Part shown: piece after piece, positions 16,959-25,706 of the stretch | How the letters are laid out: each line of letters begins with the position of its first letter | Numbering within the stretch: the first letter of the stretch is position 1 | Assembly: GCF_023218075.1 (NCBI RefSeq) | Contig: NZ_JALPTB010000016.1 | Location: forward strand, 40,500-104,499 | Origin: Rhodococcus sp. HM1 | Lineage (GTDB): Bacteria; Actinomycetota; Actinomycetes; Mycobacteriales; Mycobacteriaceae | DNA length: 64,000 nucleotides | Direction of reading: 5' to 3' | Notes under the pieces: model-generated | Told to the model about the DNA's origin: nothing | Databases searched by the model: none | What the model saw: the letters and a program-made list of their open reading frames with translations, nothing else | Program-made: the position numbers and the translations under genes

Positions 16959-17950
16959 CAGGCCGGCCCGGACACCCGGCTCGGAACGGCCTGTCCCGCG
17001 GCCGCCGCGACGACGGTCATCGCACGCTGCCACGCGTCGGCCATCGCGTCGAGTTGTTCGGTGGGGTCGACGGCACGTCCCCGCGCCGCGCGGGCCATCC
17101 GGAACTGCACGGCCTTGGCGCCCTCGGCGACCGCACGGAAATCGTCGATCGCACGGCCCGCGTCCGGATATCCGGCGTTCTGCATGTAGGCGCACACGTC
17201 GGCGGCGAGTTCGGCGGTCGCACCGCACTGACGCAGCACCCCGAACGACCACCGGTGGAATCCGTCCACGCCTGCGGCACCGAGCCATTCGACGTCCGCG
17301 AGGACACGGGCCGCGAGGTCGCGCACCGGGTTCCCCCGAGGCCGGGCACGCAGATGTCGGCGCAGTGCGGTATCGAAGGCGTCGACGTTCAGTGTCGCAC
17401 CCGGACGGAACCGGATCTGTTCGACATACGGAGGCCACGCCGGTGGCTCCGGCTCGTCGAGGCCGAAGACACCGCGGAAGTCGGCACCGGTGAGGCGATG
17501 GCAGCCGCTGTTGTGGAAGTACTGCAGTTCTTCGCGGTCGCGGTCGACGAGCACCGGCACGATCGTCGTCTTGCCGTGCGCTTCACGGTATCCGGTGCCG
17601 GCCGTGTCGGGCAGCCAGAACGAGTCGACCTCGACGGTGGAGAGGATGCCCGCGGTCGCGTTGTCCTCGATGTGCTCGATCGGTCGCCGCCACACGTTCA
17701 TCTCGTCGACCTCGATGCCGTACAACGCGAACAGGTCCTCGGGCTTGAACTTGAGGAATGTCCACTGCGCCCCGTCGAATCGGGCGCCGAACGCGCACAC
17801 CGCCACCGGCACCGGGTCGAGACCCAGCGAATGCAGGATCTCGATCCACAGGTCGGCGTAGCAGTTCGTCTCGGTCCAGATACGGTTGCCCCCGTGGATC
17901 GGGTGCGGGACGTAGTCGTCGGCCGAGACCCCGAGCAGCCGGACCGTCAC
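16958..17950 (-). CDS. DUF1839 family protein
   Basis: A 330-residue protein recognised as the DUF1839 family, which recurs next to amino acid:[carrier protein] ligases. It contains conserved-looking segments NRIWTETNCYADLWIEILHSLGLDPVPV (residues about 20-47) and QWTFLKFKPEDLFALYGIEVDEMNVWRP (about 60-88), plus ELQYFHNSGCHRL. The Cys in TNCYADLW and the acidic and His residues could form an active site, perhaps a peptidase-like or acyl-transfer enzyme, but I cannot assign one. The start is GTG at 17950, overlapping the ligase stop (GTGA), and the stop overlaps the GH2-like start. Plausible role: using the aminoacyl-loaded carrier protein. This is inference from gene order. Confidence 0.75.
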   Translation of the reverse strand: MTVRLLGVSADDYVPHPIHGGNRIWTETNCYADLWIEILHSLGLDPVPVAVCAFGARFDGAQWTFLKFKPEDLFALYGIEVDEMNVWRRPIEHIEDNATAGILSTVEVDSFWLPDTAGTGYREAHGKTTIVPVLVDRDREELQYFHNSGCHRLTGADFRGVFGLDEPEPPAWPPYVEQIRFRPGATLNVDAFDTALRRHLRARPRGNPVRDLAARVLADVEWLGAAGVDGFHRWSFGVLRQCGATAELAADVCAYMQNAGYPDAGRAIDDFRAVAEGAKAVQFRMARAARGRAVDPTEQLDAMADAWQRAMTVVAAAAGQAVPSRVSGPA

Positions 17951-18888
17951 GGAAACATCCTGTCCTTCACCGCGACCGGCCAGCGCTCCGGGTCGAAACC
18001 GTGGGTACGCAGCAGCGCTAGCGCGATGCGTTCCATCCCGAATCCCACACACGCACTGTGCGCGACGTCCCCGTCGGCCGTGGTGATACCGAAGGTGTCG
18101 CCGAAGTGGTCCTGGTGGCAGTTGCAGGACACGACGGCCGTACCGTCCCCGAGGTCGCCGTAGAGCCGCACCGTCAGTTCGGTCTTGAGGTTCTCGTGCC
18201 GCTGGTTCGCAGCGAGCATCCGCCCGGCACGCCCGAAGAACGGGTCGTTCGCGACCTCCGCCGTCGCGTCGAGACCCAGGTCCGCGAGCACCTCGAGTCC
18301 CCGTTCGATCCACGAATCGCGGTGCCGGGCAGCATCGTCCGCGGTGCCGATGCGCACGAACTCGTGCATCCGGAACGCCTGCATGCGTGCCGGGTCGACG
18401 GCCGGTTCGTGGCGGAAGCAGTAGCCGTACACGTCGAGGAGTTCACCACCGTCCCGCAGGGTTCCGCTGTACCGCGCATAGGCGGGATGGCAGGCCGCGG
18501 AGACGAGGACGGTCTCGGCCGGTTCGAGCCACGGATCCCACGTCTCGCCGCGCGCCCGCGCCGCGAGCAGTTCGGCATGCTCGGCGTTGCTCCCGGCGAA
18601 GGTGTTGATCGCCCCGGTCAGGTGTGGGAACGACGCGATGTAGTCGGTGCGTTCGAAGCTGGTGCGCGGGAACACCGGTGGGAAACGCAACCGGGTCGCG
18701 GCCCGGCCGGGTCCCGCCGCGACGACGACCCGATCGATGCCGTCGACGATGTCCTCGAAAACGCCGGAGCGCCCGTACAACCCGGGAACCCCGGTTTCGA
18801 CGAGCAGGCCGGCGGCGATCAGTTGCTGCTGGAATTCCCGGCGCGCCCGATCCAGTTCGGTGCGGTCGTCGATCGATGCGGTGCTCAT
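17947..18888 (-). CDS. Amino acid--[acyl-carrier-protein] ligase (seryl-tRNA synthetase-like)
   Basis: A 313-residue class II aminoacyl-tRNA synthetase core without a tRNA-binding domain. Such homologues activate a small amino acid (glycine or alanine in characterised bacterial ones) and load it on the phosphopantetheine of a carrier protein. Motif 2 is YCFRHEPAVDPARMQAF with Arg159 and Glu161; motif 3 is GFGMERIAL with Arg287. Cys133 (SAACHPAY), Glu176 (RMHEF) and Cys280 (HSACVGF) match the zinc-site pattern of atypical SerRS and of these ligases. The ATG at 18888 overlaps the dehydrogenase stop (ATGA). The carrier-protein gene lies two genes upstream. Which amino acid it uses cannot be read from sequence. 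Confidence 0.88.
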   Translation of the reverse strand: MSTASIDDRTELDRARREFQQQLIAAGLLVETGVPGLYGRSGVFEDIVDGIDRVVVAAGPGRAATRLRFPPVFPRTSFERTDYIASFPHLTGAINTFAGSNAEHAELLAARARGETWDPWLEPAETVLVSAACHPAYARYSGTLRDGGELLDVYGYCFRHEPAVDPARMQAFRMHEFVRIGTADDAARHRDSWIERGLEVLADLGLDATAEVANDPFFGRAGRMLAANQRHENLKTELTVRLYGDLGDGTAVVSCNCHQDHFGDTFGITTADGDVAHSACVGFGMERIALALLRTHGFDPERWPVAVKDRMFP

Positions 18889-20069
18889 ATCGTTCCTCGG
18901 TAGGCAAGTGACATCTGGGCCGAATTGGCCATGATGCGATCGTTGTTCACCATCACCGCGGCGCCGAGAGCGTCGCGCATGTGACGTCCCAGGGAATAGC
19001 GGCCGTCCTCGCGGTATCCGTCGATGCCGCAAATGAGCAGGGCCTTGGTGACGAGTTCGACGACGAGTGTCGACGCGGTCACCTTCAGGTTGTTCATGGC
19101 CAGCGAGAATCCCAGGCCGCTCGGGTTCTCGGGCTCGACGATCGCGGCGTCGAACCGGGCCGCGGACGCGAAGACGAGATCGGAGAACTGCTGGTGCACG
19201 CCGGCGGCCTCGGCCAGGCGCAGGGCGCCGGGTGGCGTCACACCGGGTTGCTTGCGTCCCGCGGCCCGAACGAAGCTGCGGGCCTTGTCCATTGCGGCGT
19301 CGGCGATGCCGAGCCACACCGCGGACCACACGCAGTGGGACACGGGCAGCATCGTGCGGGACGAGATGTCGGCGTAGGACGCGGGGACGATCATGTCGGC
19401 GCTGCTGCGGGCCTCGAGCACGAAGCCGGGGCTGCACGTGCCGCGCATTCCCAGGGTGTTCCAGTCCCCGGTGCGCTCGAGCGTCACATCGTCGCGGCGG
19501 CACACCACGAGCACCTGATCACTCGCGGGGCTGTCCTCGGTCCGCCGTGCGGTCACGAGGATCGCGTCGGCGTACTCCCCGTACGAGACGACGGGGGTGT
19601 TCTTGCGCAGGGTCAGAGTGTCCCCGTCGACCCGGGCCGCACACAGGCTGCTGCGGACGTCGCCGCCGGTTCCGAGTTCGGTGGTCGCCGACGCGAGGAG
19701 AAGCTCGCGGGCGGCCACGTCGCGGACGAAGTCGACCAACGCGGCGCTGTCGGCGTGGTGGACGAGCGAGACGATCTGGGTCTGGTGCATCGCGAAGACC
19801 ATGGCGGTGGACGCGCAGTAGCGGCCCAGGATCCGGGTGATCTCGCACAGTTCGCCGAGGGAGGCGCCGGCGCCGCCGTGCTCCGGCGGCACACCGCACG
19901 ACAGCAGCTTGTGGGCGCCCAGTGCCGCGAGGGCTTCGTGAGGGAACCTGGCGTCGCGATCCACCTCGTCGGCCCACTGTGCCGCGATGTCACGACCGAC
20001 GCTCTCGGCACGCTCGCGAAGTGGCGGGGGCCCATCGGTTTCGGCGTTGCGCTCGTCGAGGAGGCTCAT
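18885..20069 (-). CDS. Acyl-CoA dehydrogenase-like flavoprotein of the carrier-protein operon
   Basis: A 394-residue protein of the acyl-CoA dehydrogenase fold. The helical N-terminal domain contains ALAALGAHKLLSCGVPPEHGGAGASLGELCEITRILGRYCASTAMVFAMHQTQ; the middle domain has LASATTELGTGGDVRSS, TLRKNTPVVSYGEYADAIL and DWNTLGMRGTCSPGFVLE; the C-terminal helices include ANSAQMSLAYRG. The C-terminus is shorter than usual. The likely role is FAD-dependent oxidation of an aminoacyl or acyl group tethered to the neighbouring carrier protein, as for dehydrogenases that oxidise carrier-bound amino acids. The ATG at 20069 shares a base with the carrier-protein stop (TGATG); GTG at 20072 is an alternative. 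Confidence 0.8.
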   Translation of the reverse strand: MSLLDERNAETDGPPPLRERAESVGRDIAAQWADEVDRDARFPHEALAALGAHKLLSCGVPPEHGGAGASLGELCEITRILGRYCASTAMVFAMHQTQIVSLVHHADSAALVDFVRDVAARELLLASATTELGTGGDVRSSLCAARVDGDTLTLRKNTPVVSYGEYADAILVTARRTEDSPASDQVLVVCRRDDVTLERTGDWNTLGMRGTCSPGFVLEARSSADMIVPASYADISSRTMLPVSHCVWSAVWLGIADAAMDKARSFVRAAGRKQPGVTPPGALRLAEAAGVHQQFSDLVFASAARFDAAIVEPENPSGLGFSLAMNNLKVTASTLVVELVTKALLICGIDGYREDGRYSLGRHMRDALGAAVMVNNDRIMANSAQMSLAYRGTI

Positions 20070-20308
20070 CACACACCCAGTTCGGTGAGGGCCACGTGGA
20101 TGGCATCGACGCTCGCGAACGTGCTCTTGCGCAGCAATTCGTCGGGGAATTCGACGTCGAACGCGTCCTCGAGCGCGAGCATCACGTTGACGCTCGCATG
20201 CGAGGTGAGACCCAGTTCGTAGAGATCCGCGGACCGTTCGACGGTGGTCGAATCGACCGACAGCCGCCCGTGCTCGCCGAGGATCTTGCGGATGGCCTGC
20301 TCAGTCAT
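20069..20308 (-). CDS. Acyl carrier protein dedicated to the amino acid ligase
   Basis: A 79-residue carrier protein. The phosphopantetheine attachment serine is Ser36 in YELGLTSHASVNVMLALE, where LTS replaces the common DSL. Acidic helix II and the hydrophobic pattern LALEDAFDVEFPDELL follow as in carrier proteins. It is the second gene of the operon, 18 bp after the AcpS-like gene and overlapping the dehydrogenase. The atypical attachment motif suggests it is not the fatty-acid ACP but the partner of the ligase at 17947-18888. Confidence 0.88.
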   Translation of the reverse strand: MTEQAIRKILGEHGRLSVDSTTVERSADLYELGLTSHASVNVMLALEDAFDVEFPDELLRKSTFASVDAIHVALTELGV

Positions 20309-20326
20309 GCTGGGTCACTTCCTGTT

Positions 20327-20734
20327 CTACGTTCCTGCGACGACCGCCGTCACGGTCGCGAGGGCATACCGGGGTTCGTGCGAGATCGAGACCTGGATAT
20401 CGATCACCTGTTGATCTCGGGCGAGTGCCGCAGCGTTACCGCTGAGTTCGACGGTGCACCCGCCCCACTCGGCGCGCCGGATCTCGATGGAACGCCACGG
20501 CACCGCGGTGTCGCCCGGGCGCAGCACTTTCAGCACCGCTTCCTTGGCCGCGAACCGCGCGGCGAGGCGTTGGGACCGGTGTGCGCCCGTGCACGTCTCG
20601 AGTTCGTGAGGCGTGAAAGTGCGGGTCAGGTAACGATCTCCGAAGATTTCGATGCTGTCCGCCACGTCCTGCACGGTCACCAGGTCGCACCCGATCCGTG
20701 GGGTCCACGTGGGACGGCGGTCGTCGACGGTCAC
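20327..20734 (-). CDS. AcpS-type 4'-phosphopantetheinyl transferase
   Basis: A 135-residue holo-carrier-protein synthase of the AcpS group. The magnesium-binding aspartate is in RIGCDLVTVQDV (Asp17) and the glutamate in AARFAAKEAVLKVL (Glu65), followed by PWRSIEIRRAEWGGCTVELSG and the terminal VSISHEPRYALATVTAV. The GTG at 20734 follows AGGAGG, although the spacing is only 3 nt; the frame is open further upstream but that part lacks family features. First gene of the operon, so it probably activates the carrier protein encoded 18 bp downstream. Confidence 0.85.
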   Translation of the reverse strand: MTVDDRRPTWTPRIGCDLVTVQDVADSIEIFGDRYLTRTFTPHELETCTGAHRSQRLAARFAAKEAVLKVLRPGDTAVPWRSIEIRRAEWGGCTVELSGNAAALARDQQVIDIQVSISHEPRYALATVTAVVAGT

Positions 20735-20939
20735 GGGCCTCCTGCGGTTTTCCGGGCCCGATGCGGCACCGGCGTCTGCCGTACAGGACACCGCCGGAAA
20801 CGCACCGAGTGTGCCGAACACTGTAACCGCAGGTCGCGGGGCGCTGTGAAGCCCGATCGGACTGTCCGCCAACGAATTCTGGATTTTCACCCCATGTTTC
20901 ACCCACACAGGGTCTACGCGGCGCCGGCCCCACAACGAG

Positions 20940-20972
20940 CTGCGCCCCGGACGGTGATCGTCCGGGGCGCAG
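20940..20972 (-). terminator. Strong hairpin after the NADH dehydrogenase gene
   Basis: Perfect 14-bp stem: CTGCGCCCCGGACG (20940-20953) with CGTCCGGGGCGCAG (20959-20972), loop of 5 nt. It begins 33 bp beyond the ndh stop codon. There is no clear T-run. The remaining gap to the AcpS-like gene (20735-20939) probably holds that operon's promoter. Confidence 0.7.
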
Positions 20973-21005
20973 CTGGTCGGTATCGGGTCAGGCGGTCGGT
21001 CTCGG

Positions 21006-22382
21006 TCAGGCGATGGCCGGTGCGGGTTCGCGTTCGTCGTCCGGCGTATCCGTGGCCACCGGTTCCTCCACTTCCGCGGCCGGTTCGATCGCGGCCGGGA
21101 CCGGCTCGGCGGTCTGCGCGTAGTAGAAGTGCGGACGCCGGCGGCCGAGGAACGAACCGCACCACGACATCACCGCGATGTAGCGGTTGCGGAAGCCCAC
21201 CAGGTAGACGAGGTGGACCGCAAGCCACAGAACCCACGCGATGAAGCCGGTGAGCTCGATCTTGCCGATGCGAGTGATCGCGCGGAAGCGGTTGATGATC
21301 GCCATGCTGCCCTTGTCCCGGTACTGGAACGGGGTGCCGGCGGGGATCTTGCCGAGGATCATCTTCGCGACGTGGCGGCCACCCTGCATCGCGAACGGCG
21401 ACTGCGCGGGCAGATTGTCGAGCGTGACCATGTCGCCGATCGCGTAGATGTTGTCCGCGCGGCCGACGGTGAAGTCGTTGTCGACGAGCAGACGGCCACC
21501 GCGGACGGTGTCGCAGCCGGTGCGCTCGGCGAGCACGCCGGCGAAGTCGTTTGCCTGGATACCGGCCGACCAGATGATCGTCTCGGCGGTGAGCCGGCGT
21601 GTTTCCTCGGTCGACGGCGTCGTCAGGGTCGCTCCGTGCTCGTCGATGTCGGTGACCATCGTGTTGAGCACGACGTCGACACCGGCCTTCTCGAGCGATT
21701 CCTTCGAGTAGTCGCTGAGCTTGCCCCCGAACGGCGGGAGCACCTTGTCCGCGCCCTCGACGAGGGTGACGGTGACGTCGTCGGCATTGATGTTGCCGAT
21801 CGATTCCGCGAAGTAGCGCTGCGCGAGCTCCTTGATCTGGCCGGCCAGCTCGACGCCGGTCGGGCCTGCGCCGACGACGATGAAGCTGAGCAGGTTCTTG
21901 CGGAGCTCGGGGTCGGTGGTGATGTGCGCTTCCTCGAAGCACCGGATGATCTGACGGCGCAGCTTCTCGGCGTCGTCGACGGTCTTGAGGGCGTACGTCA
22001 GCTCGGCGAACTCGTCGCGGCCGAAGTAGGCCTGACGGGCGCCGGTCGCGGCGACGAGGTGCTTGTAGCCGAGGGTGTGCCGCTTGCCGGCGGCCTCGTA
22101 GACGACGGTGTTCGCGTCGGGGTCGACGTCGACGACGCGACCGAGCCGGACGTCGGCGTTGGGATACTTGGCGAGGATGGCGCGGACCGAGGGGGCGATC
22201 TCACCGGGCGAGATGACGCCCGTGGCGACCTGGTACAGCAGCGGCTGGAAGAGGTGTTCGGTGGTCTCGGAGATCAGCACGAACGGGGTACCCGCCTTGC
22301 CGAGCTTCTTCGCGGCCGCGAGGGCACCGAAGCCCGAACCCACGATGACTACGTCCGTCCGGTCGAACTCTGCATCGGCCAT
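21006..22382 (-). CDS. ndh: Type II NADH dehydrogenase
   Basis: A 458-residue single-subunit NADH:quinone oxidoreductase, feeding electrons to menaquinone without proton pumping. The FAD motif is VVIVGSGFGALAAAKKLGKAG (residues about 12-32), the NAD motif FIVVGAGPTGVELAGQIKELA (about 170-190), and the third FAD contact NIYAIGDMVTL. A membrane-associating C-terminal helix, FIAWVLWLAVHLVYLVGF, is followed by a 45-residue acidic, proline-rich tail. The ATG at 22382 fits the family start. Monocistronic, divergent from a LysR gene. Confidence 0.92.
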   Translation of the reverse strand: MADAEFDRTDVVIVGSGFGALAAAKKLGKAGTPFVLISETTEHLFQPLLYQVATGVISPGEIAPSVRAILAKYPNADVRLGRVVDVDPDANTVVYEAAGKRHTLGYKHLVAATGARQAYFGRDEFAELTYALKTVDDAEKLRRQIIRCFEEAHITTDPELRKNLLSFIVVGAGPTGVELAGQIKELAQRYFAESIGNINADDVTVTLVEGADKVLPPFGGKLSDYSKESLEKAGVDVVLNTMVTDIDEHGATLTTPSTEETRRLTAETIIWSAGIQANDFAGVLAERTGCDTVRGGRLLVDNDFTVGRADNIYAIGDMVTLDNLPAQSPFAMQGGRHVAKMILGKIPAGTPFQYRDKGSMAIINRFRAITRIGKIELTGFIAWVLWLAVHLVYLVGFRNRYIAVMSWCGSFLGRRRPHFYYAQTAEPVPAAIEPAAEVEEPVATDTPDDEREPAPAIA

Positions 22383-22517
22383 AACCTGCCAAACCTCCAC
22401 GCTGAAGTCTTCTGATGTCGATGTATGAGTTCAACCGTATGTATCTCCCCGGGCGCGGTCCACTAACCTGGGATATTCGAAATACTGTTATCTGGTTTGC
22501 TCATAAATAGGAGGGCG

Positions 22518-23402
22518 ATGGACTTCCGGCAACTGCGGTACTTCGTGGCCGTCGGAGAGGAGTCGAGCTTCTCGCGGGCCGCGCAGCGCTGCTTCATCTC
22601 GCAGTCGGCGATCAGCCACCAGATCGCGAAACTCGAGAACGAGCTGGGAACGAGCCTGTTCGAGCGATCCACCCGCGTCGTCCGGCTCACCGACGCGGGC
22701 CGCCGTCTCATGCCGATCGCCGCCGAGGTCCTCGCCCTCGAGGCACGCGCCCTCGAGGTGGGCAAGCCGCCCCGCGACCGCATCCGGATCAGCGCGAACA
22801 TGAGCTTCGCCGCGCAGAGCCTCGACGCGATCTCCCGGGTCCGCGAGCAGCACCCCAACCTCGACATCGAGTTCGTCATCCGGGACTTCGCGGACCGCGT
22901 GGACGCGGTGGCGGCCGGCGACGCCGACCTCGCCCTCATCCGCGGCGACATCGACCGGCCGGAACTCGAGGCGATCGAACTGGGCGTCGAGGACCTCGTC
23001 ATCGTCACTTCCAGCCAGCATCCGCTGTCCGCGTTCTCGACTGTCGATCTGCGCGACCTCGCGCACTATCCGCTGCTGCTGCCCCCGCGGCACAGCCAGA
23101 TCCTCATCCACCGGGTCGTCGAGAACGCGTTCCTCGAGGTCGGGCGCCGCGTCCGGCTCGGTCCCGCCATCGCGAGCGACCACACCGCGACGCTCGAGGT
23201 CCTCACCAATCCGCGGGCGTGGACGGTGCTGTACGCGGGCACCGTCGATGCGACGCCCCGCACCGGACTGCGGATCATGAGCGAAGCCCGGCAGCGGTTG
23301 CGCGTGCCCGTGTGCGCGGTCGTGCGCGCCGGCGCGACCCGCAGCCGCGAGTTCGACCACCTCATGCAGGCCCTGGCCGGGTCGATCGTGCCCTCGGATT
23401 AG
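22518..23402 (+). CDS. LysR family transcriptional regulator
   Basis: A 294-residue LysR regulator. The HTH is at residues 1-60 (MDFRQLRYFVAVGEESSFSRAAQRCFISQSAISHQIAKLENELGTSLFERSTR), with an effector domain from about 90. AGGAGGG stands a few bases before the ATG at 22518. The promoter side is AT-rich for this genome (22440-22515), with TATTCGAAATA-like LysR-site features. It is divergent from ndh; its 3' end overlaps the MFS gene by 3 bases, convergently. Target and inducer are unknown. Confidence 0.88.
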   Translation: MDFRQLRYFVAVGEESSFSRAAQRCFISQSAISHQIAKLENELGTSLFERSTRVVRLTDAGRRLMPIAAEVLALEARALEVGKPPRDRIRISANMSFAAQSLDAISRVREQHPNLDIEFVIRDFADRVDAVAAGDADLALIRGDIDRPELEAIELGVEDLVIVTSSQHPLSAFSTVDLRDLAHYPLLLPPRHSQILIHRVVENAFLEVGRRVRLGPAIASDHTATLEVLTNPRAWTVLYAGTVDATPRTGLRIMSEARQRLRVPVCAVVRAGATRSREFDHLMQALAGSIVPSD

Positions 23403-24706
23403 GGGCGTGTGTCGACCCGTTCGACGACGTCGAGCGGGTGGTCGATCTCGTCGGCCGGCATGCGCCCCACGGTCAACGCAACCAGCGCGAGGACCAGCGG
23501 AACCGTGCCCACGACGACGAAGATCACCGGAACCGGCACCACCGTCGCGAGCGGTCCGGCCAGCGCGACCGACACCGGCATCAGCGCGAGCGACACGAAG
23601 AAGTCGAGGCTCGACACGCGACCGAGCAGTTCCCCGGGCACGCGGCGCTGCAGCAACGTGCCCCAGATGACCATTCCGGCGCCGTCGGTGAGTCCGACGA
23701 CGAACAGCGCGGTCGCCATCACCCAGAACGACGAGGTGTATCCGAGCACCGCGAACGGCACCGACCCTAGACCCCAGCACAGCACCATCACGGTCAGGTA
23801 CCTGCGCGGCATGCGTCCCGCCGACACCGCAAGCGAGCCGATCGCTCCCCCGACACCGAACGCGGTCAGGAGCAGGCCGAAGGCCCGTTCCCCGTCGGCG
23901 AAGTTGTCGCGGACCAGGAACGGCAACAACACCTCGATCGGACCCATGACCACGAGCACCATCAGGCACGCGAACAGCAACGTCCACAGCAGCCACGGGG
24001 TTCGCACGGTGAACGCGAAACCTTCGCGAAGATCAGCGAACACGTTCGAGTGGGCCTCCGGTGTCGACGACTCCGGCGGGGACACCGGCAGGGGCCGCAC
24101 GAACAGCAGCAGGACCATCGACGCGGCGAAGGAGGCGCACACGACGAAGGCGCCCGTGGGCGGCACGAACGCACCGACCACCATGCCCGCCACGGCGGGG
24201 CCCAGCGCCTGCTGCAGCGTCGGCCGCAACGCGCCTTCGAGCCCGTTCGCGGCGAGCAACTCCTCCGCGGGCAGCACGCTGGGCAGATAGGCGCTGTACG
24301 CCGGGAAGAAGAAGGCGCCGCCGGCGCCGAGCACGACGGACGCGACGGCCATGTGCCACAGGTCGAGCACGCCGGTCGTTCCGAGCGCGGCGACCACCGC
24401 GACCGCGACCAGGCTCGCGCCCTGGACCGTCACCAGGATCGCGCGTTTGGAAAGGCGGTCCGCTGCGACACCACCGACGAGCGCGAACGCGATCAGGCCG
24501 CCGCTGAAGCACGCCGCGACCGCGGACAGCGCGGTCGGTGAATCCGCAAGCGCCAGAACCTGAAAGACCATCACCACGGTCCACATGCCGCTGCCGAACA
24601 ACGACAACGCGACCGCCGCGATCAACAGCCGGTAGTCGCGGCGGCGCAGCGGGGCGAACGCACGCAGGCGCCGTGCGTCCACGGTCGTCGATTCGAGGGA
24701 AGTCAC
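23399..24706 (-). CDS. MFS transporter (MFS_3 / drug-efflux-like)
   Basis: A 435-residue 12-helix major facilitator. The first helix pair (YRLLIAAVALSLFGSGMWTVVMVFQVLAL), the loop GGVAADRLSKRAILV and the segment GMVIWGTLLQRRVPGELLGRVSSLDFFVSL are typical of the enterobactin-exporter/macrolide-efflux group. The start is GTG at 24706 (VTSLESTTVDARRLRAF); upstream in-frame sequence looks non-coding. Substrate unknown. Convergent with the LysR gene and divergent from the monoacylglycerol-lipase-like gene. Confidence 0.8.
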   Translation of the reverse strand: MTSLESTTVDARRLRAFAPLRRRDYRLLIAAVALSLFGSGMWTVVMVFQVLALADSPTALSAVAACFSGGLIAFALVGGVAADRLSKRAILVTVQGASLVAVAVVAALGTTGVLDLWHMAVASVVLGAGGAFFFPAYSAYLPSVLPAEELLAANGLEGALRPTLQQALGPAVAGMVVGAFVPPTGAFVVCASFAASMVLLLFVRPLPVSPPESSTPEAHSNVFADLREGFAFTVRTPWLLWTLLFACLMVLVVMGPIEVLLPFLVRDNFADGERAFGLLLTAFGVGGAIGSLAVSAGRMPRRYLTVMVLCWGLGSVPFAVLGYTSSFWVMATALFVVGLTDGAGMVIWGTLLQRRVPGELLGRVSSLDFFVSLALMPVSVALAGPLATVVPVPVIFVVVGTVPLVLALVALTVGRMPADEIDHPLDVVERVDTRP

Positions 24707-24863
24707 GAATACCAGGCTCCCACCGAGGACGGGTCCCGAGCCACGCATTTTCCGCCCGGCCCCTCCTCCCCTCGGCCCGGTCACCGGTACGGGACACACG
24801 CCGCGGCGTCTCGTGCAAGGATGCGGTTCGTCACGCACGTCGAGTCCACGGCAGGGAGACGCC

Positions 24864-25703
24864 ATGCAGCACTCCGAGTCCTCGTTCACCGGCGGGTCCG
24901 CGACGCGGATCGTCTACGACATCTGGTCGCCCGACGGCGATCCCCGCGGCGTCCTGGTGTTGTGCCACGGCCTCGGCGAGCATGCCCGGCGGTACGACCA
25001 TGTCGCCGAGCGGCTCACCGAGATCGGGCTCGTCGTCTATGCCCCGGACCATCGCGGTCACGGACGGTCCGGCGGCAAGCGTCTGCACCTGCGGGACATG
25101 TCCGAGTACACCGACGACATCGCCCGGCTGTTCGCCATCGCCGACGAGGCACATCCCGGGCTGCCCCGGTTCCTGCTCGGGCACTCGATGGGCGGTGCGA
25201 TCGCCCTGAGCTATGCGCTCGACCATCCGGGGGAACTGGCGGCGCTGGCGCTGTCCGGTCCCGCAGTCGTCGTCACCGCGGGCACGCCCGGGGTGGTCGT
25301 CGAGGCCGGCAAACTGATCGGCCGGTTCCTGCCGGACCTGCCGGTACAGAAACTCGACAGCAAGCACGTGTCCCGCGACCCGGCGGTCGTCGCCGCGTAC
25401 GAGGCGGATCCGCTCGTGCACCACGGCCTGGTGCCCGCGGGCGTCGTCCGTGCCCTCGTACTCAGCGAGCAGTCGTATCCGAAGCGCCTGCCGTCGCTGA
25501 CCGTGCCGGTGCTGCTGCAGCACGGCACCGAGGACAAGCTCACCGATCCGTCGGGCAGCCGGTTGGTCGCGGACCTGGCCGGCTCGGACGACGTCACGCT
25601 GAAGATGTACGACGGCCTGTACCACGAGGTCTTCAACGAGTACGAGAAGGAGAAGGTCCTCGACGACCTCACCGAATGGCTGAAACCGCGCCTGGCGGCG
25701 TAG
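24864..25703 (+). CDS. Monoacylglycerol lipase-like alpha/beta hydrolase
   Basis: A 279-residue alpha/beta hydrolase of the monoacylglycerol-lipase/lysophospholipase group. The signature blocks are GVLVLCHGLGEHARRYDHVAERL (HG dipeptide for the oxyanion hole), YAPDHRGHGRSGGKR, the nucleophile elbow LLGHSMGGAIAL, the acid in LLQHGTEDKLTDP and the histidine in YDGLYHEVFNE. It probably hydrolyses monoacylglycerols released from storage lipids or host lipids, like mycobacterial homologues. The ATG at 24864 follows GCAGGGAGA. No signal peptide. Confidence 0.85.
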   Translation: MQHSESSFTGGSATRIVYDIWSPDGDPRGVLVLCHGLGEHARRYDHVAERLTEIGLVVYAPDHRGHGRSGGKRLHLRDMSEYTDDIARLFAIADEAHPGLPRFLLGHSMGGAIALSYALDHPGELAALALSGPAVVVTAGTPGVVVEAGKLIGRFLPDLPVQKLDSKHVSRDPAVVAAYEADPLVHHGLVPAGVVRALVLSEQSYPKRLPSLTVPVLLQHGTEDKLTDPSGSRLVADLAGSDDVTLKMYDGLYHEVFNEYEKEKVLDDLTEWLKPRLAA

Positions 25704-25706
25704 CCG

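Noticed and set aside
17947..18888. Reading the aaRS-like gene as a second seryl-tRNA synthetase
   Set aside because: There is no tRNA-binding N-terminal domain, and carrier protein and phosphopantetheinyl transferase genes are in the same operon.
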